Source: Tetradesmus obliquus (Eukaryota; Chlorophyta; Chlorophyceae; Sphaeropleales; Scenedesmaceae). From it: 64,000 nt of DNA. Where the stretch lies: positions 7,059,501 through 7,123,500 of the forward strand of contig CP126194.1 of the NCBI GenBank assembly GCA_030272155.1, written 5' to 3'. Made by a program: the position numbers and the translations under genes. Below are positions 43,687-55,381 of the stretch, piece after piece; the first letter of the stretch is position 1, and each line of letters opens with the position of its first letter. The notes under the pieces were generated by a model. The model made no database searches and was not told where the DNA came from. It worked only from the letters and a program-made list of their open reading frames with translations.

Positions 43687-46600
43687 ATGTTCAGCAAAGG
43701 CACTCACTGGCTCATAGAGGGGCTACTGCATCGGGATCACACGGCCGCAGCAGGCCTGCAGGGACAGCTAGCAGTAGGGGCACCAGCAGGAGCACCAGCT
43801 TCAGACTGCAGGAGTGACAAGCAGGAACAGGCGACAGTGCCTCCATGCGGTCCTCCTGCGACTCCCTTTGGTTCAGCAACTGAACAGCAAAGCAAGGTAC
43901 GAGGCTGTCGAGTCAAGCATGCGGGTGCAGACACCAGCACCATAGCCCATGAATAAATGTCAGTCGCAGCAACAGGCAGCAAGCGCTGCAGAATGCAGCA
44001 CACATGGCCCACTGCATACTTAGCACCTATAACATATCACTGCAAGCGAGCAGAATTGCAACCTCCCTTTTTTATTTGCAGGACATGGGGGCTGATGAGG
44101 AGCCATTGACTGGCAGTGAAGATGAGGCAGATGAAGCTGCCAACCACAACACCAGCCAGGCGCTGCAACAATCGCCCAGCATGGTCAAAACGCAGCTGCA
44201 GCTGGGGCGCCAGTCCTTCAACCGCACCGCCCCAAACATATTCGAGCTAAGCCGCAACAGCAGCCTGCTCGACAGCTTGCAGGAAGCACTGCCCTCGCCA
44301 CAGCACTGCAGCAGTGGCAGTTTACTGTTCAGCCCTCGCCTGCCTGCAGCTCAGATGGCACAGCTAGACTCGCTATAAGCTGCTGCTGCGCTGACCAGGT
44401 CAATCAGCTTGCGTCACACACTCACGCTGGCGCAGCTGCCTGCAGGCGTGCATGAAGTGCTGGAGCAGTGCGGGGCGCTGTTCATTGAGGATGGCAACAT
44501 CGAGGGGCTGGCTGGCGAGCAGCGAATGATTGACTGCATATATGTCTATGTATGACCATGGCCAATGCTATGCTGCATAGTCTGGTAACAGTCAATTGCA
44601 GCTGCTGACTACTGTGCAACACCAGTGCTTTCAGCCACATGCACCTGCTGCTGCCATCCTTGTTCAGCCACCTACTTTGAGATCTCCCCCTTATGTATGC
44701 AACAGCACCGGCGTATGCATCATGAAGTGCCTCTCACCATACACATTCAGAAGATGTCAGCCGCAGCACGGCAAATTGCGGCGTATGCATCACCACTCAC
44801 CAGCCCCTGTTGCGCTGCCTGGCTGCCCTTGTACCTGCTCATCGCACGCACATATGCTGCTGCGCCAGAGGCCGCGTCGCACTTCATTGCGGAGAGCGGC
44901 ATCACTGAGACCTTCTACATCTACGACCTGGGCGAGGTCGCGCGCCTGCACAACACCTGGCGCGCAGCCATGCCGCGCGTGGTGCCGCACTACGCAGGTG
45001 CGGCCGGAAAAATGATGTAGGGTTGTGGGCTGATCACTGCATCCTGCTGGCATGCACAGTGCTGCAGCTGCCATGCCGCACGTGGTGCCACACTACGCAG
45101 GTGCGGCCAGAACTGGGCAGACAGCCGTGGCTGTTGTTGTGTGGCGGTGCTGGCTAGGCCCATGGCTGCTTTACTTCCCTGCCCCGCCTGTTGTTCAGCA
45201 CGTTTGCCGCGTGGCGACCTCTAGACGAATTTGCTTTTCTTCAACGGGACAGCATGGTCAGGATTGCCTTTCACCGCCAGACAGACATATTGTGGCATTA
45301 GACAGCCTGTCAAGCTGGCGCTGCCAGCATGGCTACTCACACACGTCACAGGCACCAACTGCACACTCCGCTTTCCTTGCCCTCGCTATCAACACCTGCT
45401 AACCCCCTCCCCTGCCTGCGCGCAGTGAAGTGCAACCCCGAGCCGATGATGCTGGCCATGCTGGCTGCGCTGGGGGCGGGCTTTGACTGCGCCAGCGTGA
45501 TGGAGCTGGAGGCAGCGGCAGCGCTGGGCGTGAGCCCGGAGCGCGTCATCTTCGCCAACCCCTGCAAGAAGCCAGCAGACTTCAGGTGCGCTGCTGTGGC
45601 TGACGCCACAGAGCAGACGCATGATAGCAGCAGCAGCAGCCGCAGCCACAGCTGCAGCAGCAGCAGCAGCACATGTGAATGGTGCAGCCGCAGATGGATG
45701 CAGCAGCAGTGCTGTTGTAGCTATGCCTTTCCCCCAGCTGCAACTGTTGCACGCTGGCCCGAGGCTTGTTACGTTGCGCATCTGGTGGCCACCACGTAAC
45801 AGGCCACATCGTCATGTGGCTTGCTGCTCCGTGCCTCCTACAATGAGTGACACATTGTGGCGCTGCTGCTGCTGCTGCTGCTTCTGCTGCCCTGCTCTAT
45901 GCAGGTATGCTGTTGCGCACGGCGTGCAGCGCACCACCTTTGACACACCCTCCGAGCTGCACAAGATTGCGGCGATCAACCCGCGCTTCAAGTGCGTGCT
46001 GCGCATCCGCTGCGACGACCTCACCGCAAAGTGCCCGCTGGGTGAGCGGGGAAAGCACACCAGCAGCGGCTGCGTTCACGTTTTTGATGTCAGAGCAGGC
46101 GGCAGCTGCTGATTCCGCTGCATGCGCGCCTTTCTGGCTGTATCTGGTGCCAAGTATGGCGCTGACTCTTCATAACTTGAAAGGGTTATGATGACCACAT
46201 CTTTTGCTGGTGTTGTTCGCTTGGTTTTGCAAACCCGTGACAGTACTGCTGCTGCTGCTGCTGGTGGTGCCTGTTGTCATCCCACACCAGGTGCCAAGTA
46301 CGGCGCTGACATGCCTGAGGTGCCGGGGCTGCTGCAGCTGGCACAGGAGCTGGGCCTGCAGGTGGGCCGGGACAATAGCAGAGGCTAGCACAGACTGTCG
46401 TGAATGGACCGCTGAAGCAGCGTTGCTGTGGCAGCTGTGTTCCACACAGCAGCCGGTTGCTGTAGAGATCTGCTTGGTGCATAGATCAAGCCATGCATGT
46501 TTGACTGCTGGCTTCCGTGCGCACACTGCCAAAGAGAGTGTGCCGGGTGTCTGGTTTACCTTTCTTGATCAACTTAGAAACTCGACCTGAATGCTTTTCT

Positions 46601-47486
46601 GGGACTGCAGGTTACAGGCGTGTCGTTCCATGCGGGCAGCGGCTGTCGCGACGTGTCTGTCTACACAGAAGCCATTAAGCGTGCACACAGCGTGTTTGAC
46701 ATGGCGCAGCAGCAGTACGGCTTCTCACCGCTCACCCTGCTGGACATTGGCGGCGGCTTCACCGCGCCGTGTGATGAGGCCAGCAGCAGGCTATTCCGGG
46801 AGACAGCTGCCACCATCAACGCAGCACTGGAGCAGTACTTTCCTGCAGGCTGTGGCGTGGACGTCATCTCAGAGCCGGGCAGGTGCGTGCTGTGCTGCTG
46901 CGCTGCGCATCAACTTGCTGATTGGCTGTGTTCAATCAAAGTGTGCCGTACCTGTAGCTGACATTCCTCTGATCGCAAATAGATATATTTGGTGGTGCTG
47001 TGTGTGCTGTTAAATGTGAGACCAGCAGTGTTGATGCTGGCTTTTCAGACAGCAACAGCTGCTGTTGCTTCTGGTACCGCTGCTGCTGCTGCAGGTTTTT
47101 TGCAGAGACGAGTGCCACACTGTTCACCACTGTGCTGGGCCAGCGGCAGGGCAGGAGTGACACGGCTGAGCCGGTCACGGAGTACATGCTCAGCGACAGC
47201 AGCCTGGGCTCCTTCAGGGCACAGGTGCGCACACTGGGTTGTAAAGTTGCTTCCCAGGATGACTTATAGTCATGCAGATACGCAGGATCGGCCCTGGATG
47301 TAGACCGCTTGGTTGCGCAGCTTGTCAGTAGCTGCATCTGTGGAAGCTGCAGTACAAATAACTCTACCACGGCTGCTGCTAAAACTGCTGCTGCTGCTGG
47401 CGCTGCCAGGTTATGATTGATGGCCTGGAGCCCAGCTATGTGCTGCTGCGTAGTCCGCTACTGGCCAGTGTCACACAGCAGCAGGG

Positions 47487-47550
<64 letters not shown>

Positions 47551-48587
47551 TTTGCGGCCCCAAGTAGCACCTCAAATGGCAGCGCTGCTGGGCCTTTCGA
47601 GCAGCTGCATGCCTGCAAGCTTGTGGGCATTAGTGGAGAGGATGATGACGTGATCCATGCAAGGGCACAGGTGCGTAACAAGCCTTGAGGGTTTGCAGTC
47701 GACTTAGGACGGTTTGATGCTGGATGTTGTAGCATACATATGTGCAGCCAGCAGACAGATGCAAGGAAGGTGCTTGCAGTGACACGCATTGCAAAGGTGG
47801 CTGCAATGATCTCTCCAAGGGCAGTCCAACTTGTCGACTTACACCGAACAGACCCTTACCAGTTTCATCTGAGAGAGCGATGCTGTATCAACATGCCCTG
47901 CCTGCTGTCTTCCCTGCAGCTGCCGATGCTACGCGACGGCGACTGGCTCATGTTCCCGTACGCTGGCGCCTACACCATCTCATGCGCAAGGTGCGGGGAG
48001 GCTTGCTGCTATTGTCAGTCATGTACGGCTGCCCCTAGTAAGGGCTGTAAAGCTGCCACTGTGCCTTTAACCCCAGCTGTGCATACCCCGCAGCTGCCTA
48101 CAACCCTCCAGTCTTGCACCACACAATAGGTTGAGTAAGGCTGCCTTCGCTGCTGCTAGGTCATCTGCTCCTTGGTTGCAGCAATCCCCCACCTTGATCG
48201 CCTTGATGTTGAAGCATATATGGTCCTGCGCACCCTTTGTTTTGCTCAGCCACGGTGTGCTGCTCTGCATCGTGTCTCTTCTGCTGCTGCAGCAACATCA
48301 GCATGGGCTCCTTTGTGCAGCCCGCACGCCTGTTCATCTTCAGCTCACAGGCCGACAAGGGCTGGGGCGACGTGCTGCCACTTACTGCAGTTGTCAGCAT
48401 CCCAGAAACAATCCCGGAGGGAGCAGAGGTCCTGGCAGGCGGCTCTGCTGCGCTACTGTCGCCGCTGGGTTTAGGGTCTAGGGGTTCACTCGGGCTGGAG
48501 AGTGCTGGCAGTGGGGGGCTGCAGATGCAGCGCAGTGGCTCATTGCAGCGCTCCCTGGTGCGGGTGCCTTCTAAGCCTGGGGGGTGA
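43687..48587 (+). CDS. ornithine decarboxylase-like, copy A, with in-frame stop
   Basis: PLP-dependent fold-type III decarboxylase family. Exons: 43687-43896, 44082-44514, 44869-44997, 45426-45585, 45905-46041, 46291-46361, 46611-46882, 47095-47224, 47410-47670, 47920-47990, 48293-48587. Motifs: HYAVKCNP (PLP Lys), [19 protein letters not shown] (His), [13 protein letters not shown] (Glu), [12 protein letters not shown]. Two lesions: an in-frame TAA at 44376-44378 where copy B has AGT, and the exon 2 donor reads GCGAGC where B has GTGAGC. The other splice sites and the catalytic-domain frame are intact. Translation starting downstream of the TAA could still give the core domain. Exon 9 contains 21 consecutive Gln. 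The usual active-site Cys region reads [10 protein letters not shown]. Copy A may be a recent pseudogene or may use another start. Confidence 0.75.
45040..45115 (+). repeat. echo of ODC-A exon 3 3' end in intron 3
   Basis: A copy reading [12 protein letters not shown] followed by GTGCGGCC, about 105 bp past the real donor (44998). The homologous intron of copy B lacks it. Confidence 0.9.
46142..46170 (+). repeat. echo of ODC-A exon 6 5' end in intron 5
   Basis: GGTGCCAAGTATGGCGCTGA repeats the exon 6 start (GGTGCCAAGTACGGCGCTGA), about 143 bp upstream of the used acceptor. No equivalent was seen in copy B. Confidence 0.75.
47488..47550 (+). repeat. (CAG)20-CAA poly-Gln tract in ODC-A exon 9
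   Basis: Twenty CAG and one CAA codon in frame, absent from the same position of copy B. Confidence 0.95.
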
Positions 48588-50007
48588 GGCTGGAAAATAT
48601 GCTGCAAGATGGTACACTGTTGGCAGAACGAGTGGCGTTTTGTATGATTAGCAGATGTGTGGTTGATCTGGTGACTGGCAGGTGTTTGCTACTGGGAGTT
48701 CTGTTCTTTCTGGGTTGTAGTACGTGTGCTGCTGCACGAACTTACAGCACCACCCACACGGGCTACTCTTTGAAATGCCTCTGCTGTTTTGACTTGCACA
48801 CATCAGTATACATGACATTTGATGGTGGCGTCAGAGCGGTGCCAGCTGGCGTCTTGTGTCGCGGTGATCTGCTTCTACACAAATTTGTATCGTCATGCCG
48901 CCAGCTATGTGTTTGATCACGAAACAAGCAGCAACGTTTTACCGACATCAAGTGGTCGGCATTCCAGTGCAACAGTGCTAAGTGGGCAGTTTGCTGGGCA
49001 CCCTGATGTTTGTGCTGTGTGCTGTTGGTGGTTGGAGCACCGCCAGAGCATGACAAAGAAAAGTAGTGCTGCATGGGGGTCCAATGATCTTTGATTTTTT
49101 TGTGATAATTCCACATGGCATGAGCCACACCATGAGGATAACATCTTCAACGACAATGAGGTGTACAAAACGGAACTTGTTTGAGTGTGTAAAGTGTGTT
49201 GGCTTTTAAACAACCATGTCAGCATTATTATGAGTGGGGAGGTGAACTTCACCGGTTTGAAACCTGTGCAGGCAGCACTGTTTCTGTGTTGCTGAATCAT
49301 AAGTGTCTTTTGTGCCTGTTTGCCTTCTTGAAGAGGGGTTCAACTGTACGTGCTTGTCGCTGTTTGCAGTGCACTTGTGTGAGCAGGCGCCAACTGATTG
49401 TTTGTTTTAAAGGTGTCGCGACACCTCAAGGCTGCAGCCGCATTTTTGCAGGCCAGCTGCTGGTTGGCGCAGCACCCGCCCTGTTGTTGATGACGCGGGT
49501 AGGACAGGTGACACCATTGGCACAGAAATGCTGCTGATCCTGCACTTGTGATGCAAGTCCGTGTATCAACTGCATCTGAGTAAGGCTGTACATCACATGG
49601 TCAACAGCACTGCTGGCAGTACGATGACTGATGAGGCAGTGTCCACCAGCCATGGCATGTTCCTTGGATGCCGTGGACAGTAGCACTGGTGCGGGTTGTG
49701 TTTAGTATAGGTCTATCCACCAATGTATCAAAGGATCTTGCTGCGCCTAGCTGGTGCTTGCAGCTTGTCCCATCTCTCTGTCACCCCGCTCACCCGTGAC
49801 AGGATGTCAGGTACCACTAACCACTCTCTAACGTGATGCTCTTATAGGGTGCAATGACTCGTGTGTGTTTGTAATTGTCAGCCTCCGAAATGTCCTGCTG
49901 TGGATCTCGTTTCCACACTCTCGACAACGACACACGACCTGCAGCAGTGCCCTTTTTGCCGTGCCTGAACCTCATTTCGTCTTGTCGTATGGTCAGGAAT
50001 ACACGAG
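48588..50007. other. intergenic between ODC-like copies
   Basis: Contains the 3' UTR of copy A and the upstream region of copy B. No gene was recognised. TGTAA motifs occur near 49868. Confidence 0.5.
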
Positions 50008-53000
50008 ATGTTCAGCAAAGCAACCCACTGGCTGATAGACGGGCTTTTGCACCGTGAGCACCAGGCAGCAGCAGCCCATCAGGCACAGCAAGCAGCATCT
50101 GGCACAGCAGACAGCGTGAATGGCAAAGCAGCGGGAGCATCCAACAATGGAACTTGCTTTCCTGCTAGTGAGCCTGCCAAGGTGCAGGACAAGGTGAGGT
50201 GCTGTCCTTGGCATGCGGCACAGTCAGCACAGCCCCATCACAGCCCCATGCCTCACACAACAACTGTACCTCCACCTGCATAACTGGCTTCAGCGCCCTC
50301 GTAGTGGCTGCCTGCCTTCTGTTCGACTTTTTCTGCGTTTCTTGCTGCAGCGTGGTGATGGAGCACATGGACCTGCTGATGCACCACCCAGCACCAGTAG
50401 TGCCTTTGCAACTGTCAACTTGTGTGCAGCACCTGCGCATGCAAGCACTACATGCGCAAGCCCTTTCCTGGCATGTAGTATCCTCCCGGCAACCTTTGCA
50501 ACACTGGTGTGTTGCTCTGCATCAACTGCTGCACTGCGCAGCAATTGGTCGCTTGTTGCTGTATCTCTGCCCCTTCTGCACAGGCCTGCGTCCTGCAAGC
50601 AGCAACAGGCATGACTGCTGTCCCTTCTGCTGCCCGTGTATGCTTGCAGGATGCTGATGAAGAGCCTCTTACAAGCAGCGAGGAAGAGGAGGAAGACCTG
50701 CCTAGCCCGCAGCAGCGCAGGTCAGGCGATGCCAGCTACCCGCGCCTGCCCAGCATCATCAAAACACACCTGCAGCTCGGCAGGCAGTCCTTCAACCGCA
50801 CAGCCCCAAGCATCTTCGAGCTCAGCCGCAACAGCAGCATCATGGACAGCTTGCAGGAAGCCCTCAGCCAGGAGGCAGCTGCAGCGCCACGCGTATCCTC
50901 ACCAAACTTTGAAAGCAGCAGCAGCCGGATGTTCAGCCCACGCGTGTCTGCCACGCAGCTGGCAGCGCTGGACTCGTTGAGTGCTGCTGCTGCCTTCAGC
51001 CGGTCCATTAGCTTGCGGCACACACCCACACTGGCGCAGCTGCCTGCGCCGGTGCAGGATGTGCTGGAGAGCTGTGGGGCGCTGTTCATTGAGGATGGCA
51101 ACATTGAGGGGCTGGCAGGTGAGCAGCACATTGGGTCACTGGATGTAAGAGTGTTGAGTGATGGTGGTGTATGCGAAGCATACTATAGTCACGCTAGCAC
51201 AGCAGCGAGGCACCAGCTGTGCCTGCATTACAGTCTGCAACTGGGAAGAGCAATATAGTACAGCATGCCCGACAACTCACTTGCTGCTTGTCTTGTGCTC
51301 TGTCTGCATCACACGTATGCTGCTGCGTCAGAGGCCGCGTCTCACTTCATTGCGGAGAGCGGCATCACTGAGACCTTCTACATCTACGACCTGGGCGAGG
51401 TCGCGCGCCTGCACAACACCTGGCGCGCTGCGATGCCGCGCGTGGTGCCGCACTACGCAGGTGCGGCCGGAACTGTGTGTGGAGTTGTGCGAGTGACTGC
51501 ATCCTGGTTGGCACGCAGCACCACTGCAGCTCTATGCATGCTTTATTGAACATATTGTTGTTGTGCTAAGCCTGTGCGCTTGCAGGAGGGCACGTGTATT
51601 GCAGGCATGCGTGTGCTGTTGCTGCTTTGTGTTGCGGCTGGCACTGCTGCGCCCTGCAACCTACACATGTGCTAGGTCCTGCTGCAAGGCCATGCTCAGC
51701 ATGGTGGCACTGCTGTTCTCTACATGCTAGCTCAGTACGGCTGTGCTGCCGCTGCGCCGCGCGCAGTGAAGTGCAACCCCGAGCCGATGATGCTGGCCAT
51801 GCTGGCTGCGCTGGGTGCGGGCTTTGACTGCGCCAGCGTGATGGAGCTGGAGGCAGCGGCAGCGCTGGGCGTGAGCCCGGAGCGCGTCATCTTCGCCAAC
51901 CCCTGCAAGAAGCCGGCAGACTTCAGGTGTGCTGCTGCGCTGCTGCACTGCCTCACTGCTGCATGCATGAAAGGTCCGCCAGGGTGCAGAATACCGGCAA
52001 ACATCTGGCAATGCACTGCACGTCTTGCACATACCTCTTTCCTGCTTGCTGCCGTTGTGTGCATCAGCGCTCACATGTGCTGGCACGGCCGGCGCCGCTG
52101 GTGCAGGTATGCTGTTGCGCACGGCGTGCAGAGCACCACCTTTGACACACCCTCCGAGCTGCACAAGATTGCGGCGCTCAACCCGCGCTTCAAGTGCGTG
52201 CTGCGTATCCGCTGCGACGACCCCACCGCAAAGTGCCCACTGGGTGAGCTGGCCGTAGCACCGGCAGCGGCTGATTTTCCACAGCGGGGAGCATTCTGCG
52301 GGTGTATATGCCTTGCAGGACAAGTTCAACTTTGCCTATGGCACAGCTTGCAGCATGGAAATGGTGCTGCAAATGGAAGACAGGAAGCAGGGAAGGCCGG
52401 CAGCTCGCTTGCTCTGCCACGTTGGCTGCTACAACTTCTGTTCAACACGTTGCTGCGTTGTCAACCGTGCTGCTGCTGCCGCTGGTGCATGTTGTCATCT
52501 CACCCGCAGGTGCCAAGTACGGCGCTGACATGCCTGAGGTGCCGGGGCTGCTGCAGCTGGCACAGGAGCTGGGCCTGCAGGTGGGCGGGGACAGTGGCAG
52601 GCATTTCAGCAGCATTCTGCACTGCAGGGTCAGAATGTGCTGCCCAAGAGGGATAGCACAGCAGGCTGCAATGCTGAGGGTGTACATACACTCTGTGACC
52701 AGCAGCATGATGTGTTCTTGACATGTGTTTGAGCTCCATGCTTGCACGTCGATGCATGTGCTGTGCCTGTGACATGTCATATCGCAGCAGCTTCAACTCG
52801 CATCTTTCCTGCAACCTGCAACCATGCGCTGCTTGCTGCAGGTGGTTGGCGTGTCCTTCCATGTGGGCAGTGGTTGCCAGGACGTGTCTGTCTATGATGA
52901 GGCCATAAAGCGAGCACGCGAGTGAGTGGGAAGCTTTGATCTCTGCTGCTTGCTTAGCACAACAACAATCTCCTGCTGCTGTCAGTGGGGTGACAAAGCC

Positions 53001-55381
53001 GAATGATGAGAACATGTTACACTTTGCCTGCACACAGCAACATTTGCGGTGTTTTCCCGGGTTTGGTGGGTGCTCTCCTTAGTCCTGCACCCTCACATCT
53101 GGTGTTCTGCTGATTTCCTGCTTTGTTGCTGCGTCTGCGTGCTGCAGGGTATTTGACATGGCTGAGCAGCAGTACGGCTTCTCACCGCTCACCCTGCTGG
53201 ACGTCGGCGGCGGCTTCACCGCGCCGTGCGACGAAACCAGCAGCAGGCTATTCCGTGAGACAGCTGCCACCATCAACGAAGCACTGGACAAGTATTTCCC
53301 TGTCGGCTGTGGCGTGGACGTCATCTCGGAGCCGGGCAGGTGCGTGCTGTCAACTGTGAGCCCTAGTGTGCAGCAGGCAGGCATTTGTGAGGTCTTACGC
53401 TGTTTTACTGTTGAGAAGATTCAGCATGTACATACTGTATGCAGCATGCTTGCATGTGATGGCCATTGATTACGCGGTCGATGCATCCTCGTTTCCCGAC
53501 GAGTACTTGGCGCATGCTGCTGCCGGCGCTGTGCTGCCGGTGCTGCTGCTGCAGATTCTTCGTGGAGACGAGTGCCACGCTGTTCACCACTGTGCTGGGC
53601 CAGCGGCAGGGCAGGGACGCCTTCTCAGACCACGTCATGGAGTACTGGCTCAGCGACAGCAACCAGGGCTCCTTCAGAATCCAGGTGGGTACTGCTGTTG
53701 TTTGCAAGCTGGCCGGGTGACCTGCAGTCCATCCACAAGCTGTACAAGCGGCGGGCTTCTGCAGCACACGATTCGTCGACACTTGAAGGTTTGGTAATAT
53801 CATCATGGTAACAGCAGTCATGATAACAGCAGTGCTATGAATTGCATATTGCACCCACCCAGAATTTATGAAGAAAAATACGGCCTTGGAGTTTCCCCAA
53901 ATTGCCTGTGCTGCTGCTGCTGCTGTTGCTGCCCAGGTGGTGGTCGATGGCCTCGAGCCCAGCTACCTGGTGCTGCGCAACCCGCTGCTGCCAGCCATCG
54001 ACTTTGCGCAGGCAGAGCCGCAAGAAGCAGCTGCACACACCGCGGGGCCCAACGACAGCCCCTTTGGCCACTTTGAGACGCTGCACTCTAGCAGGCTCAT
54101 GGGCATCAGCGGCAAGGACAATGACAAGATCCACGCACGTGCACAGGTGAGCTGGATCTGTGTGCATGCAAACTTCTGATATCTTTTGTTTGCCAGAGCA
54201 GGGGTAGCATGCACACCTAGCGTACGGGCTGCCTCTGCATTACAAGGCCACGCCATATGTTGTCCTGCTTTGGCTGTGCACTGGCCAGTTTCCTGTGTGG
54301 TCCTCCTGCAAGCAGAGAGCCACACCAGCTTCATGAATCCTGCAAGCAGAGAGCTACACCAGCTTCATGAATCCTGCAAGCAGAGAGCCACACCAGCTTC
54401 ATGAATCCTGCAAGCAGAGAGCCACACCAGTTTCATGAATACTGCAGGCAGAGAGCCGCACCAGCGTCAAGTATCCTGCAAGCAGAGAGCCACACCAGCT
54501 GCATGAATCCTGCAAGCAGAGAGCCGCACCAGCGTCAAGTATCCTGCAAGCAGAGAGCCACACCAGCTTCATGAATCCTGCAAGCAGAGAGCCGCACCAG
54601 CGTCAAGTATCCTGCAAGCAGAGAGCCACACCAGCTTCATGAATCCTGCTTCCTCACACCTGATCTTGCCGCCTTGTGCAGCTGCCACGCCTGCGTGACA
54701 GCGACTGGCTCATGTTCCCCTACGCTGGCGCCTACACCATCTCTTCTGCCAGGTGCGCACAATGTGCTGCTGTGCTGCAAGGAAACATGCTGCAGCAGGA
54801 CGGCTGCTGCACTGCACAGCAAGGAAACATGCTGCAGCAGGACGGCTGCTGCACTGTGTTGACGTCGCAAGATCAGCACATATGTGTGTATACATGTGTA
54901 CATGGCTGAGTCTTGCGAATGTACGGACTGTACTGTGTGTGCTGCATCAGGTGTGGTGAGGACAGTGCTGCATTCACAACTATGTGCAGCACTCTCGCAG
55001 CACCCATGTCCAGGTGCAACTCTCATCGCCTCCCACGCTGAACACAATGCCCTTGCTGCCCTACCCTCTGTGCTCGACGTGCCCCGCAGCAACTACACCA
55101 AGGGCGCATTCCTGCAGCCCGCGCGGCTCTTCGTGTTCTCCTCCGAGGCCGACAAGGGCTGGGGCGACGTGCTGCCACAGGCTGCGGTAGTCAGCATGGT
55201 CAGCATCCCGCAGACCATACCGGAAGGAGAGGTGCTGGAGCATGAAGAAGAGGTGGCAATCGATAGCCTGCTGGCGCCGCTGGGCTCGCTGGGGCTGGAT
55301 GTTGGTAGGAGCGGCAGCTTGCAGCCGGGGCGCTCGATGCAGCGGTCGCTGAGCAGGGCGCCGTCGATGCCCAGGGGCTGA
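50008..55381 (+). CDS. ornithine decarboxylase-like, copy B
   Basis: Exons: 50008-50193, 50650-51118, 51332-51460, 51767-51926, 52107-52243, 52510-52580, 52842-52921, 53148-53339, 53555-53684, 53937-54146, 54682-54752, 55090-55381; all GT-AG and in phase, 708 residues. Classic ODC is 420-470; the extra length is an N-terminal extension (MFSKATHWLIDGLLHREH, then acidic and Ser-rich) and a Ser-rich C-terminus. Motifs: [59 protein letters not shown] gap-free alignment to GPTCDGLDRI of animal ODC gives GISGKDNDKI, so the active-site Cys360 and Asp361 positions are Gly and Lys. Decarboxylase activity or substrate is therefore uncertain; a polyamine-regulatory paralogue is possible. Intron 7 (52922-53147) is absent from copy A. 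Confidence 0.85.
54306..54645 (+). repeat. 34-bp minisatellite, 10 copies, in ODC-B intron 10
   Basis: Ten contiguous 34-bp units beginning CTGCAAGCAGAGAGCC. Two variants occur, ending GCTTCATGAATC or GCGTCAAGTATC, and they alternate in the second half of the array. It ends 36 bp before the exon 11 acceptor. Confidence 0.97.
54777..54856 (+). repeat. 38-bp direct repeat in ODC-B intron 11
   Basis: The block starting GCAAGGAAACATGCTGCAGC occurs at 54777-54814 and 54819-54856 without change. Confidence 0.95.

Noticed and set aside
2112..44378. TAA as a sense codon (two TAA stops inside otherwise continuous frames, in the LINE and ODC-A)
   Set aside because: ISA1 terminates with TAA at the expected C-terminus, the LINE has many other lesions, and copy B of ODC has AGT at the position. 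Standard code with local mutations is simpler.
54306..54645. CRISPR-like array
   Set aside because: The units are contiguous without unique spacers and lie in an intron of a eukaryotic gene; it is a minisatellite.
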